From: Chloroflexota bacterium
Lineage (GTDB): Bacteria > Chloroflexota > Limnocylindria > Limnocylindrales > CSP1-4
Reading direction: 5' to 3'
NCBI GenBank assembly: GCA_021801545.1
Contig: JAJYXX010000089.1
Coordinates: 1-6,671 of the forward strand
DNA length: 6,671 nt
Shown here: one piece after another, positions 1 through 6,476 of the stretch
Numbering within the stretch: the stretch's first letter is position 1
Layout of the letters: each line of letters begins with the position of its first letter
Position numbers and translations under genes: made by a program
Notes under the pieces: generated by a model
The model's database searches: none
What the model was told of the DNA's origin: nothing
What the model saw: only the letters and a program-made list of their open reading frames with translations

Positions 1-2
1 CC

Positions 3-143
3 CCCCGGGGGATGGTCGACTGCATGATCGCCGCCGTCGCGTGGCGCAGCGAGGCCACGCTGCTTGCCCACGACGCCGACATGGATCGCGTCGCGCGGGT
101 CATCGGCATCGAGACCGATCCGGCATCTCTCCGCGCGAGATGA
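3..143 (+). CDS. PIN-domain (VapC-like) ribonuclease toxin, C-terminal fragment
   Basis: This is the last 46 codons of a gene that begins before the window, ending at TGA 141-143. The frame reads ...RGMVDCMIAAVAWR, then a TLLAHDADMDRVARVIGIE stretch and a short tail. This is the usual end of a PIN domain: an Asp followed by a helix (VDCMIAA), a short strand (ATLLAHD) and the acidic D-x-D-x-x-RVA segment that completes the metal-binding site. VapC toxins are Mg-dependent endoribonucleases, usually paired with a VapB antitoxin encoded just upstream, which would lie outside this window. An ATG at 12-14 is in frame but would leave only the last third of the domain, so it is not taken as the start. 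The gene converges on the SNF2 helicase 69 bp away. Family assignment rests on this C-terminal pattern only; a PIN protein that is not a TA toxin remains possible. Confidence 0.72.
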   Translation, partial: PRGMVDCMIAAVAWRSEATLLAHDADMDRVARVIGIETDPASLRAR

Positions 144-152
144 TCGAGCGGT

Positions 153-193
153 CCGCCACATCGCCACAACAGGGTGACGACCTGGGGTGGCGG
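153..193. terminator. Weak inverted repeat between convergent genes
   Basis: CCGCCAC (153-159) and GTGGCGG (187-193) form a perfect 7-bp inverted repeat with a 27-nt loop. It lies in the 69-bp gap between the PIN gene stop and the helicase stop. The position suits a bidirectional terminator, but there is no T-tract and the loop is long, so the call is tentative. Confidence 0.2.
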
Positions 194-212
194 GTAAGCG
201 GGTTGACGGCGC

Positions 213-3119
213 TCATCGCGCCGGGGCTATCCCGAGGGCCTCACGGCTGAGGCCCTCTTCGATCCGGGCAAAGAGGCTTGCCCCTTTCTGTACCCATGTT
301 CGAGCCTCTTCCTCCGGGACGGTCGCGAATGCCCCCACGTGCTCCTGCGACCGTGCGGCGAGGGGGAGTGCCTCGGCCGCGAGATCACCTACAGGAGGCG
401 CGGCCCGTCGCAACGCCTCGATGGCGGTCAGCGAGAGCTCCTCGCCATCCTCGGCGGCGACACCGGCCAGATGCGCCAGGCAGAGGAGCGCGGCCTGGAC
501 CGCCTCGGCCAGCGGCGGCAGGGCCTCCACGGGGAACCCTCCATCCGCCAGCAGCGCGGCCATCCGTTGCTTGTGTTCGCCGCGGTCGAAGGACTGCCGG
601 GCCCGGAGCAGACGCCGCTGCCGGTCCACGGCCTGAGGGTCGGTCAGGGCCGGCGAGCGATGGAGGAGCCGCCGGTCCGCGGGGGCGAGCTGGACGACCC
701 CCGCCTCCACCAGGCGTTCGATCGCCTCGAAGGTAGCCTGGTCAAGCAGTTCGAGGTGTGGTGGCTCACCGGCGTCACCGACGTGCCGGCGCAGGGCGGC
801 TTCGGCCTGCGCTCTGGCCTGAGCTGTGTCCACCAGCTGCCCGACGACCACGAGCAGCGTCGTCCGGCCGTCGTGCGCGGCGTGGGTCTCGAGGAGCAGC
901 AGCCGGTCGCCGAGCCCGGCGATCAGGTCCTGGCGCAGCCGCTCCAGGGGTTCGGCGGGGGTGGGCGCCGCTTCGGCGGGGGTGGGCGCCGCTTCGGCGG
1001 GGGTGGGCGCCGCTTCCACCGACACCGACGTCCCCATGACCTCCTCGAGGCGCTCGATGAACGCACCACGTCCAGAGGGCATGGGGAGAGCGTCCAGCTC
1101 GCCTGTGCCGTCCAGCAGTCCCTCGGCCAGCGCCTGCTTGCCGGCCAGCAGGTGGAGCATCCGGTGCTCGATGGAGTCCTCGGTGACCAGGTGGATGACC
1201 TGGACCGAGCGGGCCTGGTGCTTGCGCCAGGCGCGGGCGATGCGCTGCTCGAGCCGGGCCGGGTTCCAGGGCAGGTCGAGGTTGATCACCACGCTCGCCG
1301 CCTGGAGGTTCAGCCCGACGCTCCCCGAATCGGTGGACAGGAAGAGCCGGCAGGCTGGATCGTGCTTGAAGCGGCGGATCTCCTCCCGCCGTTGCAGCTG
1401 CGGCACCGAACCGGTGTGCCAGGCGAAGCCGACCTCCATCGCCTCGGCCAGCTCCCGGACCAGCTCGAGCATCCGCTCCCACTCGGAGAAGATGAGGACC
1501 TTCCGGCCGTCCTCTGCGAGGCACTCGCCGAGGATCTCCTCGAGCTCGCCGAGCTTCGGACAGACGCGGCACTCGGAGTCGAGGATGTAGGGCGTGTCGC
1601 AGAGCATCCGCATGCAGGCCAGCCAGCGTTGGAGCCTCTCGAACTCTTCGGGAGACAACGGTCGCCGCCGCGCCCGGGCCAGCAAGCGTGCCACCATGAG
1701 CCTGTACTCCGCGTAGCGGTTGGCCTGCTCCGGCTCCATGGCGACGAAGTAGGTGTTGACCGTGCGGGGCGGAAGCTGGTCTTCGACCTCCTCCTTGCGA
1801 CGCCGCAGGAGGACCGGCTTCAGGCGCCGGTGCAGCTCGCCCAGGTTCTGGTAGCCGACCGGTCGGCCGCGGTCGTCCAGCTCGTAGAAGTCTCGATTGA
1901 AGCGGAAGAGGGGCCCGAAGATACCGGGATCCAGGAACTGGACGATGGAGTAGAGGTCGTCGATGCGGTTTTCGAGCGGGGTGCCGGTCAGGACGAAGGC
2001 GTAGCGGCTCTCCAGCCGCTTCACCGCCCGGGCGGTCTTCGTCCGCCAGTTCTTGATCCGCTGGGCTTCGTCGAGGATCACGACATCGGGGGCGACCAGC
2101 TCCTGGATGTCCGGGCCGTCGGAAACGATCTGCTCGTAGTTGGTGAGGTAGAAGAACGACCGCTCTCGGTACTGCCGCAGCCGCGCTCCTCGTGGGCCGG
2201 CGATGATCCGGGCCGGCAGCCCGGTGAACTTGCCGATCTGCTCTTCCCACTCGGCCTTGAGCGAGACCGGGCTCACCACGAGCACGCGTCCCACGCCTCG
2301 CAGGCGGCGCAGCAGCTCGCAGGCGGCGATCGCCTGCACCGTTTTGCCCAGGCCCATCTCATCGCCGAGCAGCGCCCGTTCGGTGAAGGCGAGGAAGAGG
2401 AGCCCCTCCTGCTGGTACGGGTAGAGCGGGTGGCGGACGAGGTCGAGACTCCGCTTGCCAGCCGCGACGTCGGCGAGAAAGGCCTCGCGGGACCGTTGCC
2501 GGCCGGACTGGCGAGCTTGCTCTTCCGCCCAGGTCAGCAGGTGCCGGGAGAGGCGGATCCGCCGGCGCTGCTCGATCGGTGCCGTCTCCAGCCGCCGGGC
2601 CAGCGCCGGGATCGCCGCGCCGGGATCGGCCAGCAGGACGCCGTCGGTGGAGAAGAAGGGATTGATCAGGTCCCGAAGCTCGGGGTGAGCGCGTCGGGGC
2701 CAGCGGATCTGGACCTGCGGTTCCCCCGTGGTGTGGCCCAGAAAGACCTCGATCCGTCGGGCGCCGTCCCGGGCGGCGCGCTCGAGGCCACCGTCGTGGG
2801 TCGTCTTCAACTGTGTAAGAACCGCCTCGACGTGCTTGCAGGTACCGAGGCCGTTGACTCGATGATCTGGGCAGCCGCAGGAGTTGAGGCGGTCCGTGAG
2901 CGAGCGAATCTCGACGTCATAGGAGCCGGCGCTCTGGGAGTGGACTCGGAACGTGCCGAACAACCCCCGCCGGGGCTCGAGCGGTTCGATCGCGAAGGCC
3001 TCCTCGACCGCCCGCCGGCGCCGCTGTTCGATCTCCTCGGCATCGGAGGTGCGCCAGCCCTGAAAGCGGGTCTTCGTCGAAAGGACCTGTTGCGCCCGGC
3101 TCTCTCGCTTTCCTGCCAT
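213..3119 (-). CDS. SWIM zinc-finger SNF2-family DEAD/DEAH-type helicase
   Basis: A 968-residue SNF2 ATPase, expected to translocate on double-stranded DNA or remodel nucleoprotein in the cytoplasm. Residues 81-96 hold a SWIM zinc finger (C81-x-C83, then C94-x-H96), typical of DNA- or protein-binding modules. Lobe 1 has motif I GDEMGLGKT (252-260), Ia VLVVSPVSLKAEW (279-291), motif II DEAQ (350-353) and motif III LTGTPLEN (377-384). Lobe 2 has VLIFSEWE (541-548), motif V STDSGSVGLNLQAA (595-608) and motif VI QRIARAWRKHQ (625-635). Residues about 702-723 are a Pro/Ala heptad repeat linker. Residues 725-968 are mostly helical and not recognised. Cys 502, 507, 517 and 520 sit in the linker between lobes. 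The ATG at 3117-3119 is chosen because GGAGGT lies 4 nt upstream and the SWIM-SNF2 homology begins soon after. The frame stays open to 3503, but that stretch overlaps a zinc-finger relic on the other strand. No partner gene identifies its role; DNA repair or defence are only guesses. Confidence 0.93.
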   Translation of the reverse strand: MAGKRESRAQQVLSTKTRFQGWRTSDAEEIEQRRRRAVEEAFAIEPLEPRRGLFGTFRVHSQSAGSYDVEIRSLTDRLNSCGCPDHRVNGLGTCKHVEAVLTQLKTTHDGGLERAARDGARRIEVFLGHTTGEPQVQIRWPRRAHPELRDLINPFFSTDGVLLADPGAAIPALARRLETAPIEQRRRIRLSRHLLTWAEEQARQSGRQRSREAFLADVAAGKRSLDLVRHPLYPYQQEGLLFLAFTERALLGDEMGLGKTVQAIAACELLRRLRGVGRVLVVSPVSLKAEWEEQIGKFTGLPARIIAGPRGARLRQYRERSFFYLTNYEQIVSDGPDIQELVAPDVVILDEAQRIKNWRTKTARAVKRLESRYAFVLTGTPLENRIDDLYSIVQFLDPGIFGPLFRFNRDFYELDDRGRPVGYQNLGELHRRLKPVLLRRRKEEVEDQLPPRTVNTYFVAMEPEQANRYAEYRLMVARLLARARRRPLSPEEFERLQRWLACMRMLCDTPYILDSECRVCPKLGELEEILGECLAEDGRKVLIFSEWERMLELVRELAEAMEVGFAWHTGSVPQLQRREEIRRFKHDPACRLFLSTDSGSVGLNLQAASVVINLDLPWNPARLEQRIARAWRKHQARSVQVIHLVTEDSIEHRMLHLLAGKQALAEGLLDGTGELDALPMPSGRGAFIERLEEVMGTSVSVEAAPTPAEAAPTPAEAAPTPAEPLERLRQDLIAGLGDRLLLLETHAAHDGRTTLLVVVGQLVDTAQARAQAEAALRRHVGDAGEPPHLELLDQATFEAIERLVEAGVVQLAPADRRLLHRSPALTDPQAVDRQRRLLRARQSFDRGEHKQRMAALLADGGFPVEALPPLAEAVQAALLCLAHLAGVAAEDGEELSLTAIEALRRAAPPVGDLAAEALPLAARSQEHVGAFATVPEEEARTWVQKGASLFARIEEGLSREALGIAPAR
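951..1013 (-). repeat. Three perfect 21-bp tandem repeats inside the helicase gene
   Basis: The unit TTCGGCGGGGGTGGGCGCCGC (described on +) starts at 951, 972 and 993 without a mismatch. On the coding strand each unit is seven codons, giving EAAPTPA three times, about residues 702-722. The array keeps frame and lies exactly between the end of the SNF2 core region and the unassigned C-terminal region, so it acts as a flexible Ala/Pro/Thr linker. Identity at every base, including third positions, points to recent slippage or duplication. Confidence 0.95.
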
Positions 3120-3123
3120 CGAC

Positions 3124-3129
3124 ACCTCC
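3124..3129 (-). promoter_or_regulatory. Ribosome binding site of the SNF2 helicase
   Basis: On the minus strand GGAGGT lies four bases before the ATG at 3119-3117. It decides the start, shortening the maximal open frame (to 3503) by 128 codons. Confidence 0.75.
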
Positions 3130-3255
3130 GCCACCGGTCCCTCGCCTGAGTCGATCCCGCGTGATGGTAGGGTAACGGCCGTCGACCCGATCAGCGAGCT
3201 GCCAGGAGCACGGTACCGCCGGTCCCTACCGATCTGGCGAATCCTGCGCCGGCTG

Positions 3256-3390
3256 ACAGCCGCCGACCGCTGCCAGGAGAGCGGGAGCACGTTCGACCTG
3301 CGGCCCTGTGCGACCTGTGGCCACGTCGGCTGCTGTGCATTCCAGGCCGGCCATGCCCGCCCGCACGCGCTCAGCAAGGGACACCCATCC
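3256..3390 (+). pseudogene. Decayed UBP-type zinc-finger (ZnF-UBP) domain
   Basis: In + frame 1 the sequence reads RCQESGSTFDLRPC, then ATCGHVGCC, then HARPHALSKGHP. This matches the core signature of bacterial ZnF-UBP proteins: C-x-x-x-G, LR-x-C-x-x-CGHVGCC, HA-x-x-H, GHP. Intact members are small (about 80-100 residues), have relatives that bind the ubiquitin C-terminus in eukaryotes, and have no settled role in bacteria. Signs of decay are clear. The first Cys of the opening CxxC pair is Ala. The usual Trp before LR is missing. The DSS after CGHVGCC reads AFQ. Nothing after HP resembles the expected EPGE-type and Trp/Cys-rich end. No ATG, GTG or TTG lies in frame between the upstream stop (3061-3063) and the domain. 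The frame runs on to TGA 3541-3543, overlapping the next gene's GTG start. The remainder of the 3120-3539 gap shows no other gene. A divergent functional variant with an unusual start is less likely. Confidence 0.65.
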
Positions 3391-3539
3391 CGGAGGGCGG
3401 GAGCCGCGGTCGGGCGGAGGTTCGAGCGGGGCGGGCTCGACATTTTCGGGCCAAACGGACCATCACAGCGCGCGCGCAGTGCGTCACCCTCTCGGCACGC
3501 CATTGCCCGTCGAACCGGGTCGGCGAGGTCGGAGGTGCC

Positions 3540-4034
3540 GTGAGCGACGCGATGTCAGTTGGGCGCGAGTCTGCCGAGCTCTCCGGGACGGTGAGGCTTC
3601 GCGTCCGTCAGACCGCTCGCGTCGACCTCGACCGCGTCGCCACCGCCCTGGGTAGCTCGGACGCACCGTGGCTCGGTGAGCGGGCGCCTGACGCGTCGCC
3701 GGGAGTGCGGCGCTTCTACTGCGACCTCGAGCTCCAGGTGAGCCCCGCCCGCTGGGTGGTCTTCCGCAAGTCCGCGATCGTCGGTCTCGGCCAGCCGCAG
3801 CCCGACCATGAGGGCTGGGTGGTCCCGATCGAGTGGCGGGCGGCGACGATGGCGCCGCTCTTCCCGGTCTTCGCCGGGCATCTCCGCCTGCGTGCCGACC
3901 GGATCGAGCTCGGCGGGCGGTACGCGCCGCCGGGCGGGGCGGTCGGCTACGTGCTCGACCGGACGCTCCTCGGTGTGGCCGCGCGGGGCACGGGCCGCTG
4001 GCTGTTGGGCAGGGTGGCGGCCGTTCTCCAGTAG
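3540..4034 (+). CDS. Conserved-looking protein of unknown function, possibly SRPBCC-like
   Basis: A 164-residue protein starting at GTG 3540, with GGAGGT at 3531-3536; the alternative ATG at 3552 lies too far from that site. There is no signal peptide or membrane segment, so it should be cytoplasmic. After about 18 loose residues, the sequence alternates strand-like stretches: TVRLRVRQTARVDL, RRFYCDLELQV, RWVVFRKSAIVGLG, GWVVPIEWRA. It then reads APLFPVFAGHLRLRADRIELGGRYAPPGG and ends in an amphipathic helix (LLGVAARGTGRWLLGRVAAVL). The order of strands, a Y-x-PPGG turn and a long C-terminal helix recall SRPBCC/START-type ligand-binding folds, but this is a visual impression and no ligand can be named. 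The GTG overlaps the stop of the degenerate zinc-finger frame. The same-strand receiver gene follows after 231 bp, so co-transcription is possible but not shown. Confidence 0.75.
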   Translation: MSDAMSVGRESAELSGTVRLRVRQTARVDLDRVATALGSSDAPWLGERAPDASPGVRRFYCDLELQVSPARWVVFRKSAIVGLGQPQPDHEGWVVPIEWRAATMAPLFPVFAGHLRLRADRIELGGRYAPPGGAVGYVLDRTLLGVAARGTGRWLLGRVAAVLQ

Positions 4035-4265
4035 GGACGCGGCGGAGAGGGTGCGCCGAACGGGCGCAGCCCGGGCGATGCGGCGGGAGCAGCCCGGCCG
4101 ACGTCAGGACGCCGACGCGTCGCCCGGCGCGGGCCACTCGGCCCCTCTCGGAGTGACGAATGCCGCTGTCGGAGGAGCCTCCGGGGCATGACATTCCACC
4201 CACGACACGGTGGCGTTCCCAGGCTCGACCGGCCTCCACCGCGGTCGTGATGCAGGAGGTGTCTG

Positions 4266-4664
4266 GTGACCCGTGCCGTCGTCGTGAACCGCGATCCGGC
4301 TGCCGCGCAGGCGGCGGCAGCGATCCTTCGCCGCGCGGGCTACGAGGTCGAGCTGTGCGCCGGTCCCACTGCCGATCCCTGCCCGGTCCTGCGCAGCCTG
4401 CCGTGTCCGCTGGCCGATCGGGCCGACATCCTCGTCTACGATGCCTGGGCCGGCGGCAGCAGCGACGGGGGGCGGCGGCTGATCGCCGACGTGCGCGAGA
4501 CGTATCCCGACCTGCCGGTCGTCCTCACCTCGGTCGATCAGCAGCTCGACTGGGTCGAGGTCGAGGGGACCCATCGCGTCACCCCGATCGTCGGCCCGCT
4601 CGACGAGCAGCGGCTCCTGAGTGCCGTCGAGGTCGCCCTCGCCGACCAGGGGATGGCGGTCTGA
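4266..4664 (+). CDS. Stand-alone atypical response-regulator receiver domain protein
   Basis: A 132-residue protein with only a CheY-like receiver fold and no output domain. The GTG start at 4266 follows AGGAGGT (4254-4260) by 5 nt. Strand 1 is AVVVNRD (4-10), with a single acidic residue (D10) where most receivers have two or three. Strand 3 is ADILVYD, placing D59 as the likely phosphoacceptor, followed by a Gly-rich loop and DGG. Strand 4 is DLPVVLTS, with T88/S89 at the conserved switch Thr/Ser. The final strand reads TPIVGPLDEQRLLSAVEVAL, where the near-invariant Lys of the K-P motif is Gly (G110-P111). Without that Lys and the full acidic pocket, phosphorylation may be weak or absent. 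No histidine kinase is in the window. The 231 bp upstream hold no convincing gene; they contain a tight CGGAGG/CCTCCG hairpin at 4170-4183 of unknown role. Confidence 0.8.
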   Translation: MTRAVVVNRDPAAAQAAAAILRRAGYEVELCAGPTADPCPVLRSLPCPLADRADILVYDAWAGGSSDGGRRLIADVRETYPDLPVVLTSVDQQLDWVEVEGTHRVTPIVGPLDEQRLLSAVEVALADQGMAV

Positions 4665-4683
4665 GGGCTCCGGCGGGCGTCCA

Positions 4684-4778
4684 GGTCCGCGACTGACAGG
4701 TTCGTCGGTCGGCCAGGGCGCCGGGTCGCGACCGAGCGCCGGACAGCAGCATCGGGCCGCGACCGACCGACGCGGACC
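4684..4778. terminator. Nested inverted repeats in convergent spacer, probable bidirectional terminator
   Basis: The 117 bp between the receiver stop (4664) and the mmsA stop (4782) are unusually symmetrical. Outer arms GGTCCGCG (4684-4691) and CGCGGACC (4771-4778) are perfect. Inner arms CGTCGGTCGG (4703-4712) and CCGACCGACG (4763-4772) are perfect over 10 bp and share two bases with the outer right arm. At the centre lies a 10-bp palindrome GGTCGCGACC (4724-4733) flanked by GGCGC/GCGCC (4717-4721, 4736-4740). The place fits transcription termination from both sides. There is no T-tract, so it is not a textbook intrinsic terminator. Confidence 0.4.
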
Positions 4779-4781
4779 GCC

Positions 4782-6326
4782 CTACGTGGTGCGGGGGAAG
4801 CCGAGGTTCAGACCGCGCAGGCTCGGGTCGGGCCAGCGGCTCGTCACCTCCTTGAGCTTGGTGAAGAAGCGGACACCGTCCTGGCCCCGCATCTTCAGGG
4901 CACCGAAGGCCGAGTCGCGGTCGCCGCCGAACGAGAAGTGGCCGTACGGGACGGGGATCGGGACGTTGATCCCGATCATCGGCGTCTGGCACTCCATCTG
5001 GTAGCGCCGGGCGGCGCCCCCGTCGTTGGTGAAGATCGCGGTGCCGTTCGCGTAGTGGTGGCTGTTGACGAGCCGGAGCGCCTCGTCGTACGTGGCGACC
5101 CGGACGACCGTCAGGACCGGGCCGAAGATCTCCTCGCGGTAGATCTCCATCTCCGGGGTGACGTGATCGAAGAGCGTGACGCCCAGGTAGAACCCGTCGG
5201 GGTACTCCGGGTGGCGGAATGGGCGCCCGTCGTGGACGAGCGTCGCCCCCTCGGCGACCCCCTTCTCGATCCAGCGGATGATGCTCGCCCGGTGTTCCGA
5301 CGCGTAGATCGGGCCCATGTCGACGCCCGGCTCCATGCCCGGGCCGACCTTCAGGCGACCGATCCGCTCGACGATCAGCTGGATCAGCCGATCGCCGGCC
5401 TCGCCGACCGCGACGACCGTCGCGATCGCCATGCAGCGCTCGCCGGCGGAGCCGAAGCCGGCGCTCACCGCCGAGTCGGCGGCGAGTTCCATGTCCGCGT
5501 CGGGCAGGACGACCATGTGGTTCTTGGCGCCGGTGTACGCGCCGACGCGCTTGCCGTTCTTCGTCCCCGTCTCGTACACGTGCCGGCCGACGGCCGTCGA
5601 GCCGACGAACTGGAGGGCAGCGATGTCCGGGTGCTCGAGGATCGCCTCGACCGCCTCGCGCCCGCCGTAGACGACGTTGAAGATCCCGTCCGGCAGGCCG
5701 GCCTCCTTCCAGAGCTCGGCCTGGAGCCGGGTGGCACCGGGCGTGTGGGAGGACGGCTTCCAGACGACGGCGTTGCCGGTGGCGACCGCGATCGGGTAGA
5801 TCCACATCGGGACCATGGCCGGGAAGTTGAAGGGCGTGATCGCGGCCACGACACCGAGCGGCTGGCGGATCGTGTAGGCGTCGACGTTCGTCGAGACGTT
5901 CGGGGTGATCATGCCGCCCATGAGGGCCGGCACGCTGCAGGCGAAGTCGATCGTCTCGAGACCGCGCAGGACCTCACCGAGGGCGTCCGGATACGTCTTG
6001 CCGTGATCGCGGGTGATCAGCCTGGCCATCTCCTCGCGATGCCGGTAGACGAGCTCCCGGAAGGCGAACATCACGTTCTCGCGGGCCATGAGCGAGGCGT
6101 CGCGCCAGGCCGGGAAGGCCACCTTCGCAGCCTGGACAGCCCGATCGACCTCCGTGGTGCCGCCCCGGGCGACCTTCGCGATCACGTGGCCGATGGCGGG
6201 GTTGAAGACGTCCTGGGTCTGGGCCGGGAGCTCGGCGAGGGAAGCCCCGCCGATCCAGTGGTTGATCGTCTCGATCGGCTCGGGCGCTGCCAGCCCGCGC
6301 TCCTCGACGAGAACGTCCTGCGTCAC
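4782..6326 (-). CDS. mmsA: Methylmalonate-semialdehyde dehydrogenase (CoA-acylating)
   Basis: A 514-residue aldehyde dehydrogenase of the MmsA/IolA type. It converts methylmalonate semialdehyde, CoA and NAD+ to propionyl-CoA, NADH and CO2/bicarbonate, and malonate semialdehyde to acetyl-CoA. It acts in valine, myo-inositol or beta-alanine/pyrimidine breakdown in the cytosol. Visible motifs are TPFNFPAM (164-171, Asn167), WKPS (189-192, cofactor-binding Lys190), GSTAVG (242-247), GAKNHMVVLPDAD (266-278), the catalytic Cys298 in SAGERCMA, and EEIFGPV (398-404). GAKNH replaces the Glu-containing LELGGK of ordinary ALDHs; loss of that general base is characteristic of the CoA-dependent subfamily. 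Length compares with about 485-500 for typical members, with a modest N-terminal extension. The GTG start has a near-ideal ribosome site. The hydrolase gene lies upstream on the same strand, 150 bp away. No other valine or inositol genes are present, so the physiological substrate is open. Confidence 0.95.
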   Translation of the reverse strand: MTQDVLVEERGLAAPEPIETINHWIGGASLAELPAQTQDVFNPAIGHVIAKVARGGTTEVDRAVQAAKVAFPAWRDASLMARENVMFAFRELVYRHREEMARLITRDHGKTYPDALGEVLRGLETIDFACSVPALMGGMITPNVSTNVDAYTIRQPLGVVAAITPFNFPAMVPMWIYPIAVATGNAVVWKPSSHTPGATRLQAELWKEAGLPDGIFNVVYGGREAVEAILEHPDIAALQFVGSTAVGRHVYETGTKNGKRVGAYTGAKNHMVVLPDADMELAADSAVSAGFGSAGERCMAIATVVAVGEAGDRLIQLIVERIGRLKVGPGMEPGVDMGPIYASEHRASIIRWIEKGVAEGATLVHDGRPFRHPEYPDGFYLGVTLFDHVTPEMEIYREEIFGPVLTVVRVATYDEALRLVNSHHYANGTAIFTNDGGAARRYQMECQTPMIGINVPIPVPYGHFSFGGDRDSAFGALKMRGQDGVRFFTKLKEVTSRWPDPSLRGLNLGFPRTT

Positions 6327-6330
6327 GGTC

Positions 6331-6341
6331 GATCACCTCCT
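6331..6341 (-). promoter_or_regulatory. Very strong Shine-Dalgarno site of mmsA
   Basis: On the minus strand AGGAGGTGATC is complementary over 11 bases to the conserved 3' end of bacterial 16S rRNA. Nine bases separate AGGAGG from the GTG at 6326-6324. It supports the GTG start and suggests high translation. No clear -35/-10 pair was recognised in the rest of the 6342-6476 gap. Confidence 0.8.
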
Positions 6342-6476
6342 GCAGCACGCGACACCCGGCGCTCGCCCGGGCCGTCCGGCGTCGGGTCGGTTCTAGCGGT
6401 TCGGGAACGGGCGTGACGAGTGCCGAGCGGACCGTTTTCGGGCCTGGTGAGCCCTGCCGGCGGCGGTCGCGGAGCG

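Noticed and set aside
951..1013. CRISPR-like array
   Set aside because: The units are contiguous with no spacers and lie in frame inside a coding region.
339..3149. 936-codon open frame on + across the helicase gene
   Set aside because: It is antisense to clear SNF2 motifs, its translation has no recognisable domain, and GC-biased third positions readily keep such frames open.
3120..3503. N-terminal extension of the helicase frame to an ATG at 3503
   Set aside because: The first ATG with a ribosome site is at 3119, the extension has low-complexity composition, and the opposite strand carries a zinc-finger relic here.
3308..3655. 115-codon open frame on + starting inside the zinc-finger relic
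   Set aside because: It is out of frame with both the UBP signature and the 3540 gene and shows no family features.
4061..4073. CGGGC-GCA-GCCCG hairpin as terminator of the 164-residue gene
   Set aside because: The stem is only five base pairs with no T-tract, expected by chance at this GC content.
3484..4239. 251-codon open frame on - opposite the 164-residue gene
   Set aside because: Arg/Pro/Ser-rich translation with no motif, while the + frame has a good start and coherent strand pattern.
4160..4696. 178-codon open frame on + overlapping the receiver gene
   Set aside because: The receiver frame has a ribosome site and recognisable fold; this frame is Arg-rich shadow sequence.
4579..5805. 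408-codon open frame on - overlapping mmsA in another frame
   Set aside because: Arg/Gly/Pro-rich shadow of mmsA; it also crosses the convergent spacer.
4938..6416. 492-codon open frame on + across mmsA
   Set aside because: It is antisense to an unmistakable aldehyde dehydrogenase, and its Asp/Arg/Val-rich translation resembles no protein.
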